Positions 21,086 to 32,411 of a DNA stretch of 64,000 nt are shown here, piece by piece; positions within the stretch are counted from its first letter, which is position 1, and every line of letters starts with the position of its first letter. The notes beneath the pieces are model-generated. The model ran no database searches, was not told the DNA's origin, and was given only the letters and a program-made list of their open reading frames with translations. The DNA comes from Onthophagus taurus (lineage: Eukaryota; Arthropoda; Insecta; Coleoptera; Scarabaeidae), in assembly GCF_036711975.1 (NCBI RefSeq), contig NW_027248940.1, forward strand, positions 5,580,001 through 5,644,000, in the 5' to 3' direction. Made by a program: the position numbers and the translations under genes.

Positions 21086-22771
21086 TTAAATGAAGTATAA
21101 AGTGATTAGTACATGCGCGCTTACTATAAAATTGTCATAACAGTAATCTCTGATGATAATTTATTAAAACTACGTATCAACTAGTCACCTTCCAAGTTCT
21201 AATTTCTAATCTATATGAAATGTGAAGCAGACACACAAAAAACCGAATGTATGCATGGAGAACAGACAAACCAAACTTAAAACCTTCTAGCTCTACCGTT
21301 CATCTGTGAAATTTTTGCTCTGCATAAATAACATTCCATTCCAGATGATTCCTTCAAATTCCCATCAAAGAATTACAGACCTACAACATGTATGAATAAT
21401 TCAAATAAAGTTTTAAGAAAACGAAGACTTTATACCTTGCCATCCACCATCGTGAAATAAAGAGAAAAGTTAACACTTACACATTTTGAGGTATATGGCT
21501 GAAGGGAGCTTATTTGGTTTGAAATATATATTTTTCATCGGTTCTTATAAGAACGGCATTTTCATGCACCCATTGTAATCTAATCGGTCTACAAAACCGT
21601 ATAGATTATGGTGTGGGGTTCTTCCACAATACAATATTGTTATCATTGTCTTCCAATTGTAATGGGACTAGGAAGACACAAATAGCGAATCATCTTTTCC
21701 CTCTGCATTTGTGATGAACTTTTGTTTATAAGTTGAATGACATCCGCTACCATCAAACCCCCACTTACAACGTAATATAGAATTTACATTTACATTTGTA
21801 TAATTATCGAAACATTTAAAAAAAAATTTTTAAATATTATTTAATAAAACTGGTTCGAAGTGTTTCTGAAGAAGGTTGCAACATGGCATCCGAAACGTCA
21901 AACCTTTTCTTAAAAGACGCACGGCAAAACCCGAAAGTTTCTAGTGTTAGTTCTAGTTTTAGTTTTAATTTTAGTTCGTACTTACAAAAAAAGGAGATAT
22001 TTCAAGTGTTCCAGTTTTTTGCCGCACTGTATCTAACAACCACTTCCGGTTGTTAGATATGCCTGAAACTTTAAGTCTGGTATTCTATTATTGTTATGCA
22101 AGTACAATAATACACCAAATATACGAGATTTATCTTTTAAGAAAAAGAATATAAGCATTTTATATGAAAACGGTCAAATAACACACTCAGTCACTGATCA
22201 TCTTTGATCGTTAATATCTTGGAAAGGAGCAAGTTAAAGCAAGATGTGGTTATCATGTTATATAGAGCACATCTCAAAGAATAAGAATATTCTAGCGACA
22301 AAAGTTCTTCTTGCGTCTTCTGCGAGATATATATGTTAAAACATTTGGTTGTAACTTCAAGTAGGTGTTAATTAGCTTTAAAAGAAGTGCTTATTACGTA
22401 TTTCTGCAAAAATATTTTAAAAATTAGAAAAGTGCCAAATGAAGACCTTTCTATACTGTTCAAGATAGCAACAACGCATTGTCTTGAAAAAGTGGAACAC
22501 AATATATTTTCTTCATCTAAAGTTGTAGCATTTTATGATATTTAATACACAAGAATTGTAGTACTGTTTTATTGCGTACAGTTAGCACTAGAAAGTACAT
22601 AAGACTTTATTCCTTTCACCTCTCAGTCTATTGGTACCTAAAGTACATATAACATGTAAAAAAAAACGAAAAAAAAAATTTCGAAAATTTGATTTTCGTT
22701 CACATTTTACCGCTTGTGGACCACTGTGAGACGCACGTACAAAATCCGCCGTTTTGCTTAGTGGCTGACGG
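21086..22771. other. Noncoding, with one dispersed repeat copy
   Basis: No coding sequence supported. Apart from the hammerhead-like repeat at 21847-21974 the sequence is AT-rich. The last 180 bases before the ATG of Harbinger C presumably contain that element's left end, but no terminal repeat could be matched on the right. Confidence 0.55.
21847..21974 (+). repeat. Single copy of the hammerhead-like repeat
   Basis: Nearly identical to the right arm at 12094-12211 and extends a little further 5' (AAACTGGTTCGAAGTG). Contains CTGAAGAAGG, CCGAAACGTC and GACGCACGG in the same spacing. Not inverted here, so the inverted arrangement near 12 kb is not intrinsic to the unit. Confidence 0.9.
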
Positions 22772-24482
22772 ATGTCCAAGGAAGTGGTTGACTTAGCGTT
22801 CGCAGTAGTGGCGTGCGCTAATGTGCTCAAAACCAAGAATAAAAAAAATAAAACTCGCCGCGTGTGGTGTAAAAATTGGCTTCTGCAACGGCAAAGATTT
22901 TCTCACATTAATCTATTGGCAGAATTGACAATAGAACCGGATGATTGGCGTAATTATCTTAGAATGGACGAAGATACTTATTCGCTACTGTTGAAGATGG
23001 TAACTCCATTGATACAACGTCAAAATACAATCATGAGACCGGCAATAAGTGTACACGAACGATTAACTGCAACCCTAAGATATTTAGCGACTGGACGAAA
23101 CTACCAAGATTTGAAATTTACCACTGCAATATCTGCACAATCCTTATGTACAATAATTCCAGAAATATGTGAAGCTATATATGAAGTGCTGCATACAGAA
23201 TACATGAAGGTAAGAAAAAGAAAAAGTTCTGCTTGGAATAATAGGTCATTTATTAGTTTTTCCGTATAAATCTTGGTCTCTGCTGACAATTTCCGAAGTT
23301 TCGCAGCAACATTTTTCCCTATAATCGAAAACTCGTCGTTGCCAGGATCATTCAATCTTGCACTAACAACATTCAAAATTTGATCAGCTTTGTCTACAAG
23401 TGAGGTAGAATTTCTTTTCTTAATCTCCTTTTGGCCGATGTATCATGCATTTATTGCTTTATTTGGTAGTACTGATAATGCTGATGAAGGTCGGGTGCTG
23501 TCACTAGTACTTGTAGATGGAGGTGAAAGCAAATCCACATCCAAATGACTTTCATCGTTTGTCTGTAACAACAAAATAATTTATAACCAACATGTATCAT
23601 TTTCAGTTCCCTACAACAGAAGAGGAATGGACAACTATTGCTGAAGGCTTTGAGAAACTTTGGAATTTTCCTAATTGCTTGGGGGCGGTAGATGGTAAAC
23701 ACGTTCAAATAATACCGCCACCAGGTAGCGGAGCATATTATTATAATTACAAGGGCTACAACAGTTTAGTTCTTATGGCCATATGTAATGCAAATTACGA
23801 ATTCATAATGTGCGATTTTGGTATCAATGGTCGAATATCCGATGGAGGAGTTATTGCACATACTAAGTTTTATAAGAAACTGAAAAACGGAACTTTGCAT
23901 CTACCAGACTCAGTAAATCCACAGAACAGTCAAAGACAACTGCCATTCGTTTTCATTGGTGATGAAGCGTTTGCATTACGTTCTGATTTCCTAAAGCCCT
24001 ATGGGCAGAAAGATCTTAATCATGACAAAAAAATTTTTAATTACCGATTGGCACGGGCACGAAGTAAAATTGAAAATACATTTGGCATATTAGCAGCACG
24101 ATTTCAAATCTTTTACAGTCCTATCCGGTTACGCTTAGAATCAATAGACAAAGTGGTACTGGCTTGCTGTGTCCTTCATAATTTTTTAAAACGAAGCTGC
24201 CCTAACATATACACACCACCTGATTCTGATTTCGAAAAAGGAAGTTTGCAATCAGGTCTGAGAGCTAATCCAAGTCACCTTGCTCACCTGCAACTTTTGC
24301 AGTACTTAGATTTGACGATGATGTCGACAATTTTTCCGGTATGCCAGCCAACTAAAGAAGCTAAGCCGAAAAGCGATGTGAAACATCGTTTTCTCCAAGA
24401 CCAATCGCCAGAAACAGTCAGTTCATTACCATCTCGTGAAGGCACAGAACTTGTTCAATCCATTCATACCGATTCCCAATAA
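22772..24482 (+). pseudogene. Harbinger C transposase (two exons)
   Basis: Exon 1, 22772-23209: MSKEVVDLAFAVVACANVL, WRNYLRMDEDTYSLLL, RLTATLRYLATGRNYQDLKF and SLCTIIPEICEAIYEVLH, with donor AAG/GTAAG. Exon 2, 23607-24482 after acceptor TTTTCAG, opens FPTTEEEWTTIAEGFEKLWNFPNC, the classic second exon. Triad: LGAVDGKHV, VFIGDEAF and KIENTFGIL, all acidic residues present. No internal stop or shift is apparent, so this is the best-preserved Harbinger transposase here. From about 24437 the 3' end overlaps and abuts a Mutator-like fragment, so the element's right end is lost. The 397-bp intron carries MADF exon 2 antisense. Confidence 0.9.
23229..23570 (-). pseudogene. Harbinger C MADF protein, second exon only
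   Basis: Minus-strand coding lying inside the transposase intron (23210-23606): a Ser/Thr-rich spacer (DESHLDVDLLSPPSTSTSDST), one stop, then LNDPGNDEFSIIGKNVAAKLRKL and YTEKLINDLLFQAELF, the C-terminal block seen in A and D. No MADF exon 1 was found downstream of the transposase, where a Mutator-like fragment replaces it. Confidence 0.8.
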
Positions 24483-24903
24483 ACGCATTGCTAATACTAT
24501 CCGTCTATTCAGTTCATGCGCATTTCTAACAAATGGACTGTTCGGAACACAACTAATATTGTCACACTTTTCACATGTAACATTTATTTTTAAGCCCAAG
24601 CCGCACATTGAAGTATGACTAAAAGTCACTCTAGAATGGCACTTATGGCATACTACAACGCTAGAGATAGCATTGAACACGGCAACAAAATTAACGAAGC
24701 AGTAACCAAATGATGGATGAACATTAAAATCACTTTCACGTGCACTCTTCAATTTTTTGGCAGACGTGCTTACCCCTGACGTTGACTTTCTCCGCTTCAT
24801 AACGATTTTTCGGTCGATGTTTTCCTATACGTCTTCGATGAGAATGCCAGCTAGACTCTCTGGTACCTTTTTTTCCAGAATACACAACATTTGTATCACA
24901 CAT
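24437..24903 (-). pseudogene. Mutator-like protein, N-terminal fragment 2
   Basis: From ATG at 24903 (MCDTNVVYSGKKG, then HRRRIGKHRPKN) with a shift to KRRKSTSGVSTSAKKLKS. Then FGYCFVNFVAVFNAISSVVV, a C-x2-C pair (CHKCHSRVTF), GLGLKINVTCEKC, and HELNRRIVLAMRLLGIGMNGLNKFCAF. The same layout (GY-x-VD/N, two Cys pairs, a helix ending before the catalytic region) is seen in the fragment at 14419-14978. Truncated after KFCAF at the junction with Harbinger C. Confidence 0.65.
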
Positions 24904-25179
24904 GGTTGAAATTTCGAGAAATATTCAGTTAGAAGAGAAATTTTTAACTGTATAGACAGCGTCGTTCACAACAAAAGATGCAGAAACAAATATTATTACT
25001 ACGTCATGTATACAATTAAAGGCTGCTAAACTAGGCAACGCGAAGGCAATGTGAGGAGTCAGTGATTTGAAACTAGTTTCAAGTTTCAACCTGTCGAGCG
25101 TTCGCTGAGCGCACAACGGGCGCTTTATGGTGGTACAAAAATTTTTTCGGCCAAAAACGTTGGGGATATTATTTTTGAC

Positions 25180-25301
25180 TAATAATGAAATTATATTGAT
25201 GATACGTGTTGATCGGTTAATCTTGACCTTTCTGAAGTTTTGTTATTTTTCAGTATAGAAAATAGTTGCTCGCATAAATAAGTGCTTCCGAACATAGACA
25301 G
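25180..25301 (-). pseudogene. hAT transposase C-terminal part, left of the LTR element
   Basis: Minus-strand SMFGSTYLCEQLFSILKNNKT followed by SERSRLTDQH, the hAT dimerisation region. It is the direct continuation of 33851-34166; the two halves are separated by an LTR retrotransposon that duplicated GACAG. Degrades below about 25195. Confidence 0.8.
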
Positions 25302-25431
25302 TGTGGTATTTGTTGAATTAAAACTACAATTATACGTGATAACTTTATAACGTCTTTATTCACCAAGCTCAATCACGCGTCTCCTCACATATAACGGTCG
25401 TGTCCATGTGGTTGTCTATCCACATACTACA
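25302..25431 (-). repeat. 3' LTR
   Basis: 130 bp, identical to 33721-33850. In element orientation it is the downstream LTR; internal sequence begins at 25432. The AATAAAG/GTTATAAAG-type AT stretch may serve polyadenylation. No strong polypurine tract is seen next to it. Confidence 0.95.
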
Positions 25432-25473
25432 TCCCGGTTGTCGAGATTAATACAAATACATTATCTTAACTAC

Positions 25474-26657
25474 CTAAGTCATTAAATAATCATTAAACCT
25501 AATAGGAGTTTTAGTAATTCGTCTTGTTTTTATTTCATTACTCGTTTCATTTCTTACAATACGATTTTCGTTACTAATGTTGTTATCAACGGTTTTCGGT
25601 ATATGAACAAACTTAGAATGTGAATGTGGAAGAGGCTGATCATCTTTATGCCAATACTTTTTTAAATACAGTTTATTTCTAATCAAACTTCTTCCATCTT
25701 CACTTACAATTTCGTAACTTCTTACACCTACTTTCCTTACTATTGCTGGTGCTAGTGCTGGTGTATATCCTGTCTTATTTATTGGTATGTTTCTGTATGC
25801 CAACAATGATAAATAAATATCCTCTTCACCTTCTTCAGATTTTTTTATCATTTTCTTTATAGTTTGAATTGTTCTCTCGGCTTGTCCATTGCATTGTTGA
25901 TGATGTGGAGATGATAATCTTATTTGAAAATTCCAACTATTTGCAAAATGTTTATATTCTGTACTAGTAAATTGTTTGGCACTATCTGACACAACTATTT
26001 TAGGTATACCATGACGTGAAAAAACAGATTTCATTTTATTTATTATATTTCTGGCAGTAATATCCTTGTTTAAACTCATAACTTCAGGATACTTCGAGTA
26101 ATAATCAACTATCAGTATGTAACTTTGTCCTTTCAACTCATAAATGTCAATACCAACCTTGTGCCATGGTTTATTATAGATTTCATGAGGAATCATTTTT
26201 TCACGTTCGTTTGAATTCCCATACTTACTACAAATTAAGCATCTATTTATTAAATTTTCAATTTGTTCATTTATTTTAGGCCAATAAACACAATTTTTTG
26301 CTTTTAATATACATTTAGTAATACCAAAGTGTCCTGTATGAATATCATCTAAAATTTTTGATCTCCATTTTGAAGGTATGATAATTCTTTGATTCATGTA
26401 TACTAGATTATTTGATCCTAAGGTAATGTCAGATTTTAGTTTATAATATTGTTTAAGATTGCTTGGAATTTTATTTATTGAATTTGGCCAACCTTTTTTA
26501 ATATAGTGTTTAATAATTTTTAATTCATCATCGTTATCAGTGTCTTCTACCAATTTTTGTAGTTTTGAATCGTCTATTTTAATTTTCTTTTCTATTGTAC
26601 AAACATGAGCTTCTAAATCAAAATTTTCTTTATACGTTTCACTAAGATTTGCTCTTG
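25474..26657 (-). pseudogene. LTR-element integrase
   Basis: Continues the pol frame. Upstream end reads SRANLSETYKENFDLEAHV, the usual spacer after RNase H, cut from the rest by the LINE. Then an HHCC zinc-binding domain (HTGHFGITKC, CLICSKYG) and the catalytic core: Asp in KVGIDIYELKG, Asp in VVSDSAKQFTS, Glu in NGQAERTIQTIKK. After YTPALAP the sequence jumps to AIVRKVGVRSYEIVSEDGR, so the usual 80-100 residue linker toward the chromatin-binding C terminus is missing: an internal deletion. The reading frame is otherwise open. Confidence 0.93.
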
Positions 26658-26667
26658 ACGTGTATCT

Positions 26668-27381
26668 CTATGACGTCTATGACGTGTTTCTAATAAAGGT
26701 ACTAATGAGGAATTCAGTAGTCTTGAACGGCTCAGTAAAGAGTTTGAAATGTTCAAGTTGAACATTCAGGGCGCTATTTCTGATATAAAGCATGCAGTTA
26801 TGAATATGGACGAACGTCTAGACAGTTTAGAACAATACTCCAGGCGCAATTGCCTTTTGTTCCATGGGATTGAAGAATTAGACGGAGAAAATGTTTCGGA
26901 CGTCGTAACTCATTTTATTTGTAACACATTGAAAATTCCTAACTTTAACTTTGATATATCTATGGTGGATCGTGCTCACAGGCTTGGGACGAGGAGTAGG
27001 AGCATTATGGGTTCTTCTCAGCAAGGAAAAGCAAAAGCATCGCATAAACCTCGTACATTAATTGTAAAATTCGTGTCATACGCCACCAGGCAGCTGATAT
27101 GGTTGAACAAGAAAAATCTTAAAGGTAGCAAATTTTTTGTAACTGAATCTCTCACCAGAAAACGTATGGAATTGTATCAATCTGCCATGGATGCTGTGGG
27201 TCCGAAAAATACATGGACTAGAGATGGAAAAATTTTTGTAGTCAATTCAAGAAATAAGGCCGTGGTTATTAAAGGAATTCTAGAACTAGAGGAACTAGCA
27301 GTTGACAAGGGGAGGCGACATTCTGGTGTCAAAACGCGTTCTCAGCAGCTCCAAAGGGAAGTTTCCTGCTTGACTAAATAA
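26668..27381 (+). CDS. LINE ORF1 protein (5' truncated)
   Basis: RNA-binding chaperone-type ORF1. Open from the insertion point, with a coiled-coil start (SSLERLSKEFEMFKLNIQGAISDI), then MDERLDSLEQYSRRNCLLFHGIEE, VDRAHRLG, LIVKFVSYATRQLIW and FFVTESLTRKRMELYQ, an RRM-like L1-type fold. No zinc knuckle is seen. No internal stop. The first methionine at 26749 need not be the original start. Confidence 0.85.
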
Positions 27382-27846
27382 TAGATAAAACAAATTAATA
27401 AAAATATTTCTTTTTTTTTTTTTCTTTTCTATAATTAAATAGGTCTTAATTTGGAAACAGTTGAGTCGTGGGTTTCGGGGGGGACCCGTCTCTCAAACTT
27501 ATTATTTTGTTATTATTATTGTTGCTACTTTTTTATTATTGTTTTTACTCTTTTTACTTTAAAAGATGCATAAAGGGGAACCGGGATGGGCCCTTGTCGA
27601 GATACCCGATTCGATTGAAAGATTGTAAATGATTAAATTGTTTCTTTTTTTTTGTTGTTGCGGATTTGTGTTAGGATTGTAATCAAAAACTGATTTGTAA
27701 TTAAGAGCATATTATCTCTCCTCTGCTTTTCTTTTCTCTTTTTTTTTTCTCTGTTTTTCTTAGTTTTTTTTCTCTTTTCTCTTCCTTTACTTGGGCGTGT
27801 TTTATTTTTATTTTTAAATTTGCCTACTGTATCTCAATATATAATT
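27382..27846 (+). other. LINE inter-ORF spacer
   Basis: About 465 bases, rich in T runs and CTTTT/TTTTCTC tracts, with no open frame of note. Separates ORF1 from ORF2 of the LINE; ORF2 would need reinitiation or internal entry. Confidence 0.7.
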
Positions 27847-30648
27847 ATGAAGATTGGTCATTTAAATGTGCGATCACTGCCTGCTCACTTTGCTGCTTTG
27901 AAGGATATCATAGTTAATGGTTCTTATGACATATTTGCCATCACTGAAACATGGATCTATTCTAATTCTAACCATTCACTCTTTTCTATAGATAACTACT
28001 GTCACAGTTTTGTGGGTCGAGAGGGACGAGCGGGCGGCGGTGTTGGTGTGTATGTAAGGGATACCTATAGTTATCAAATAATCTTTGACGAAATTCTTCC
28101 GTACGTTGAACAACTGTGGATAGAGGTGCGTTTTAAAAAACGATCGTTGACCCTTGGAGTTGTGTATAGACCTCAAGTAAGTATTTCAAATTTTTTAAGG
28201 AATTTTGAGGATTCGCTCTCTGTAATGCTGCCTCGCTCGGAGGAGTTAGTGTGTTTGGGTGACTTTAATATTGATGCTCATGACATATCCGGGGTGTACG
28301 GGTATAGTTATTTGCCTATTCTTGAAAATTTCAATCTCTGTCAGATTATTGATAATGCCACTCGTATTACTTCTACTTCAGCCACTGTAATTGATCATAT
28401 TATAACTAATCAGGATGCAACTATCCAACAAAAGGGCGTTGTCCCGGTGCATAGCATAGCCGATCACTCTCTAATTTTTGTAACATTAAAATTATTTGAC
28501 ACTCCGAAGTCCCAACCTCGTCTCATAAGCTACAGGGACTTTAAACAATTTGATAAAAACAGTTTTAATCGTGATCTTGCGGAAATACCTTGGCAGGAAA
28601 TCCTGTGTTATAATAATGTAAATGATAAAATGACCTTTTTTAATACAAATGTTCTTACGCTTTTCGACATACATGCTCCTATTAAGGTCTCCTTGATGAG
28701 AAAAAATTACCGTCCCTGGGTTACTGACAATGTGAAGCTGCTTATGACGCTTCGTGATAATGCGTTTGCTAAATTTAAAAAAACAAAAAGTCCTGTTGAT
28801 TTTACTTCTTATAAAGAACTTCGGAACTTTACTAATTTATCTATTCGGAGGGAAAAAAAAGCGTATCTTGAGCATATGCTGAGCACTAGGGGATGTCGGG
28901 AACTTTGGACCGGTTTTAGGGCGATGGGCATTATTAATAGTAAACAGCGTTCTATTCCGGACTTTTTAGCGAGTGTTGATGCTATTAACGACTACTTCCA
29001 AACTTCTCAAATAGTTGCTACGGGTGATATGGACACTATTAATTATTATAACTTAAACATAGTACCTGGTGTTACTGAGAAGCTGACATTAACGCTTGCA
29101 ACTAAAGAAGAGATTTATGACGTACTACTCAATCTCAAATCAAATGCTATTGGTACTGATGGTATTGGTATAAAGATGTTGTTGCTGTGTTGCCCGTTGA
29201 TTTTGCCTTATATTTGTCATATAATTAACTATTGCATTCAGGGCTCTGTGTTTCCTGACTGTTGGAAAACTGCTCTAATTACGCCAATTCCAAAATCTAG
29301 CAATCCCAGCCAATTAAAAGATTTGAGACCGATTAGTATTTTGCCGGTTATATCTAAAATTCTGGAAAAAATTATTGCTGACAGGTTGCGAGAGCACTTA
29401 GATAAGTTCAATATTCTACCTATGCGGCAATCTGGCTTTCGTAAAGGATACAGCTGTACTGCTGCCCTATTGGATGTGACCGACGACATTGTTCGTGAGA
29501 TTGACCAGAAAAATGTCACTATTTTAATTTTACTGGATTATTCAAAGGCTTTTGATACCGTTCATCATAAAACTCTTTTATCTATGCTTCATTACATTGG
29601 ACTTTCTGATGATTCCATTTTGTTTTTCTGTAACTATTTAACTGGTCGTAAGCAAATGGTAGCTCTAAATGGCAACTTCTCTACTGAATGTGCTGTATCG
29701 TCTGGAGTTCCTCAGGGATCAGTTCTTGGTCCAATTCTCTATTTAATTTACACTTGCAATTTATATAATGTACTGAGAAGTTGTAAGGCTCACATGTATG
29801 CTGACGATACGCAACTTTACTATTCTTTTAACATCAATGACCTTGCTGATGCACAAAATTGTATAAATTCTGATTTAACAAGATTGGTTGAGGAATCTTC
29901 AAAACTTTGTCTTCAATTAAACCCGGATAAATCGTCGGTTATGGTCTTTGGGGGGCGGAGAGCCGTTGGAGAAGTCAAGGCATCTGTGGATCTAAAATTG
30001 AATGGCGTTAAGCTAAATATTACTGATGAGTCGCGAAACCTGGGAATCACTATTGATTCTACTCTTAGATTTCGTAAACATGTCGCTTCTCTTCTCCAGC
30101 GTGCTTATGCCACGTTGAAGCTACTATATGGCAATAGACAACTGCTTAATCAGCGTCTGAGAGCGCAGCTTTGTGATGCACTGGTGTTAAGCATTTTTAA
30201 TTATGGGGATGTTCTATATGGCTCCTGTTTAGATGTTGCCGAGTCGTTGCGTGTTCAACGTGTGCAAAATGCATGCTTACGCTTTATATTTGGCATTCGA
30301 AAGCGAGAAAAAATATCCCATACCTTAAACTGGGTTGGGTGGTTAAATATGTCTCGGCGTCGTAAATTGCACTCTGCTTGTTTCTATCGAAGAATTATTT
30401 TCAACCAAAAGCCTCCCTACTTGTTAAATAAATTGAGATACCGCTCTGACGTGCATAACATCAACATCCGTCGTCGTTCTTCCTTGTCTATACCCCAACA
30501 TAGATTGCAAATTTTTGAACGATGTTTTTCATATAGTATACCTAATTTGATCAATAGCATTCCGACTGATATTAACAATAAATCTAAGAGTAGTTTTAAA
30601 TTTTTTTACAAAGCATATCTTCTTCGGCAGCAGGGTGATTTAAGATAA
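27847..30648 (+). CDS. LINE ORF2: endonuclease-reverse transcriptase (933 aa)
   Basis: Intact. ATG chosen at 27847 (MKIGHLNVRSL); the frame is open somewhat earlier but lacks an ATG. N-terminal APE-type endonuclease: HLNVRSL, ITETW, GGGVGVYV, VVYRP, LGDFNID, and the C-terminal His in ADHSLIFV. Reverse transcriptase: PISILPVISKILEKII, GFRKGYSCTAALL, LDYSKAFDTVHH, GVPQGSVLGPILYLIY and the catalytic MYADDTQLYY. The C-terminal domain runs to AYLLRQQGDLR. It would nick target DNA and prime reverse transcription there. The clearest potentially active protein in the window. Confidence 0.96.
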   Translation: MKIGHLNVRSLPAHFAALKDIIVNGSYDIFAITETWIYSNSNHSLFSIDNYCHSFVGREGRAGGGVGVYVRDTYSYQIIFDEILPYVEQLWIEVRFKKRSLTLGVVYRPQVSISNFLRNFEDSLSVMLPRSEELVCLGDFNIDAHDISGVYGYSYLPILENFNLCQIIDNATRITSTSATVIDHIITNQDATIQQKGVVPVHSIADHSLIFVTLKLFDTPKSQPRLISYRDFKQFDKNSFNRDLAEIPWQEILCYNNVNDKMTFFNTNVLTLFDIHAPIKVSLMRKNYRPWVTDNVKLLMTLRDNAFAKFKKTKSPVDFTSYKELRNFTNLSIRREKKAYLEHMLSTRGCRELWTGFRAMGIINSKQRSIPDFLASVDAINDYFQTSQIVATGDMDTINYYNLNIVPGVTEKLTLTLATKEEIYDVLLNLKSNAIGTDGIGIKMLLLCCPLILPYICHIINYCIQGSVFPDCWKTALITPIPKSSNPSQLKDLRPISILPVISKILEKIIADRLREHLDKFNILPMRQSGFRKGYSCTAALLDVTDDIVREIDQKNVTILILLDYSKAFDTVHHKTLLSMLHYIGLSDDSILFFCNYLTGRKQMVALNGNFSTECAVSSGVPQGSVLGPILYLIYTCNLYNVLRSCKAHMYADDTQLYYSFNINDLADAQNCINSDLTRLVEESSKLCLQLNPDKSSVMVFGGRRAVGEVKASVDLKLNGVKLNITDESRNLGITIDSTLRFRKHVASLLQRAYATLKLLYGNRQLLNQRLRAQLCDALVLSIFNYGDVLYGSCLDVAESLRVQRVQNACLRFIFGIRKREKISHTLNWVGWLNMSRRRKLHSACFYRRIIFNQKPPYLLNKLRYRSDVHNINIRRRSSLSIPQHRLQIFERCFSYSIPNLINSIPTDINNKSKSSFKFFYKAYLLRQQGDLR

Positions 30649-31083
30649 ACAAGCTTTTGCTTGACGGGATATATATATAGTATGTATAAAACTATCCCTT
30701 CTTTCTTATCCTTTCTCTTCTATTTATCTTTCTTTTTCTTCTTTTTCTATTTCTTTTTCGGCTCTTTCCTTTATTCTTCTTTTACTTTTACTTCTTTCTT
30801 ACCTTATTGTGTTACTGTATGATCGGATTCTGTTTATATATATTTTCTATATTGATCAAGGGACCGATGAAAAACAATAACACCTGAGTCCATCAGGTGC
30901 ATTGACTCGGTTTCCTTTGGTAAACCGCTATTATTTATGATTTAGTACTTCATTTTTTTTTATATAGTATAATTCATTTTTTTTTTTTACTTTTTTTTAC
31001 CTGATATTTTCTTTTGTAATTGTAAATTGTACTCTTTTTTTTTTTGGTTTCACCAATAAATATATTATTATTATTATTATTAT
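30649..31083 (+). other. LINE 3' UTR and repeat tail
   Basis: T/C-rich sequence with several poly-T tracts, an AATAAATAT polyadenylation-like motif at about 31055, and a terminal (TTA)n run where the element joins the gypsy target. The (TTA)n is likely the template end recognised during target-primed synthesis. Confidence 0.8.
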
Positions 31084-31088
31084 TATCT

Positions 31089-31738
31089 GCAATAATTAAA
31101 TCCTTTCCTGGTTTGTATATTAAATTTATGTTAAATTTCTGTAACTATAATAACATACGTTGTAATCTCGCAGGGCATGAATTTAAAGATCTTTTAAATA
31201 TTGTTATTAGTGGTTTGTGATCCATTTCAACAGTAACAGCTTTTCCATATACATATTGATAAAATTTGTAAAATCCAAAACAAATTGCTAACATTTACTT
31301 CTCTATCTGTGCATAATTTTGTTGTACATCTGTCAAAGCTCTCGAAGCATATGCACATGGTCTATCATCTTGAAGTAAAACAGCACCTAACCCATGATTT
31401 GATGCATCTACAGATACCTTTATTTGTTTTTTATTGTCGTAATAATTTAATATTGGATTTTTTGTTACTGATTGTTTTAACTCATTAAACGCTTTGTCTT
31501 GTTCTGGTCCCCAGTTGAATATATATTCTTTTTTTATTAAATCTCTTAGTGGTTTTGTTTTCTTTGACAGATTTTCAATGAATTTGCCCACATATGTAAT
31601 GAATCCTAAAAATCTTTGTACATCTTTTTTGCATTTTGGTTTAGGCATTTCAGAAATAGCATTACTTTTTTCATTGTCTATGCTAATACCCTCTTTTACA
31701 AACTTATACCCCAAATAAGTAACTTCGTCCAAAACCAA
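31089..31738 (-). pseudogene. LTR-element RNase H region
   Basis: Minus strand from LDEVTYLGYKFVKEGI (end of RT) through FLGFITYVGKFI and NWGPEQDKAFNELK to the RNase H domain KVSVDASNHGLGAVLLQDDRPCAYASRALT, IEMDHKPL-type sequence and YKPGKDLIIAD, where the LINE interrupts. One T inserted near 31738 puts it out of frame with the RT at 31704-32411. Confidence 0.9.
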
Positions 31739-32411
31739 ACTTACATTTTTTTAAATTGAATTTAACGTTTTTTTCTTTAGCTATTTGAAAAACTTTTTTC
31801 AAAATTTTATCATGTTCCACCTCTGTCTTTGCATGTATTAATATATCATCAATATATAGTTCTACTCCTGGAATTTGAAATATGTCTTTAAAGTATTCCT
31901 GAAAGACTTCACTGGCTGTTTTAATACCAAATGGCATTCTCAAAAACTTGAATCTTCCAAAAGGAGTTCCAAATGTGCACAAATTACTAGATTGTTCATC
32001 TAAACATATATTCCAAAAGCCACTTGTAGCATCTAAAATGCTGAATTTAGTTGAACCATTTAAATTATTACAAATTTTGTCTATATTGGGCAATTTGAAT
32101 TTTCGGGATTTTATTACACGGTTTAAATCTCTTGGGTCTAAACATATTCTTAAGCTTCCATCAGCTTTACGAACTAATACATATGAATTTAACCATTCTG
32201 TGCTACCGTCTACTCTTTTAATTATTTGTGATTTTTCTAGATTATTTAAACATTTCTTAAATTGATCTTCTAACATAAACGGTACATTTCTAATGGGATT
32301 TATAGTAGGTTTTATAGTTTCGTCAATTTCTATAGTATATGGTTTTCCAATTTTACCTATTCCTTCAAAGATTTCTTTGTATTTTTCAATTAACATATCA
32401 TAATTTGACAT
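31704..32411 (-). pseudogene. LTR-element reverse transcriptase
   Basis: Pol begins overlapping the end of Gag by 22 bases in the -1 frame, suggesting programmed -1 frameshifting. Domains: YKEIFEGIGKIG, SLRICLDPRDLNRVI, SILDATSGFWNI, FGTPFGRFKFLRMPFGIKTASEVFQ and the active site LYIDDILIHA. It ends at a frameshift near 31738 and continues as 31089-31738. Confidence 0.93.

Larger units (their letters stand above)
26668..31083 (+). mobile_element. Non-LTR retrotransposon (LINE; CR1/Jockey-like) with TSD TATCT
   Basis: Inserted in the gypsy pol between RNase H and integrase. TATCT flanks it at 26663-26667 and 31084-31088. ORF1 is already open at the first base, so the copy is slightly 5'-truncated. 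ORF2 is intact. The 3' end is a TTATTATTATTAT run, the simple-repeat tail used by many CR1/L2-clade LINEs. Transcribed opposite to its LTR host. Confidence 0.93.

Noticed and set aside
31055..31083. ATT/TTA microsatellite as an independent repeat
   Set aside because: It is the 3' tail of the LINE, directly followed by the target duplication.
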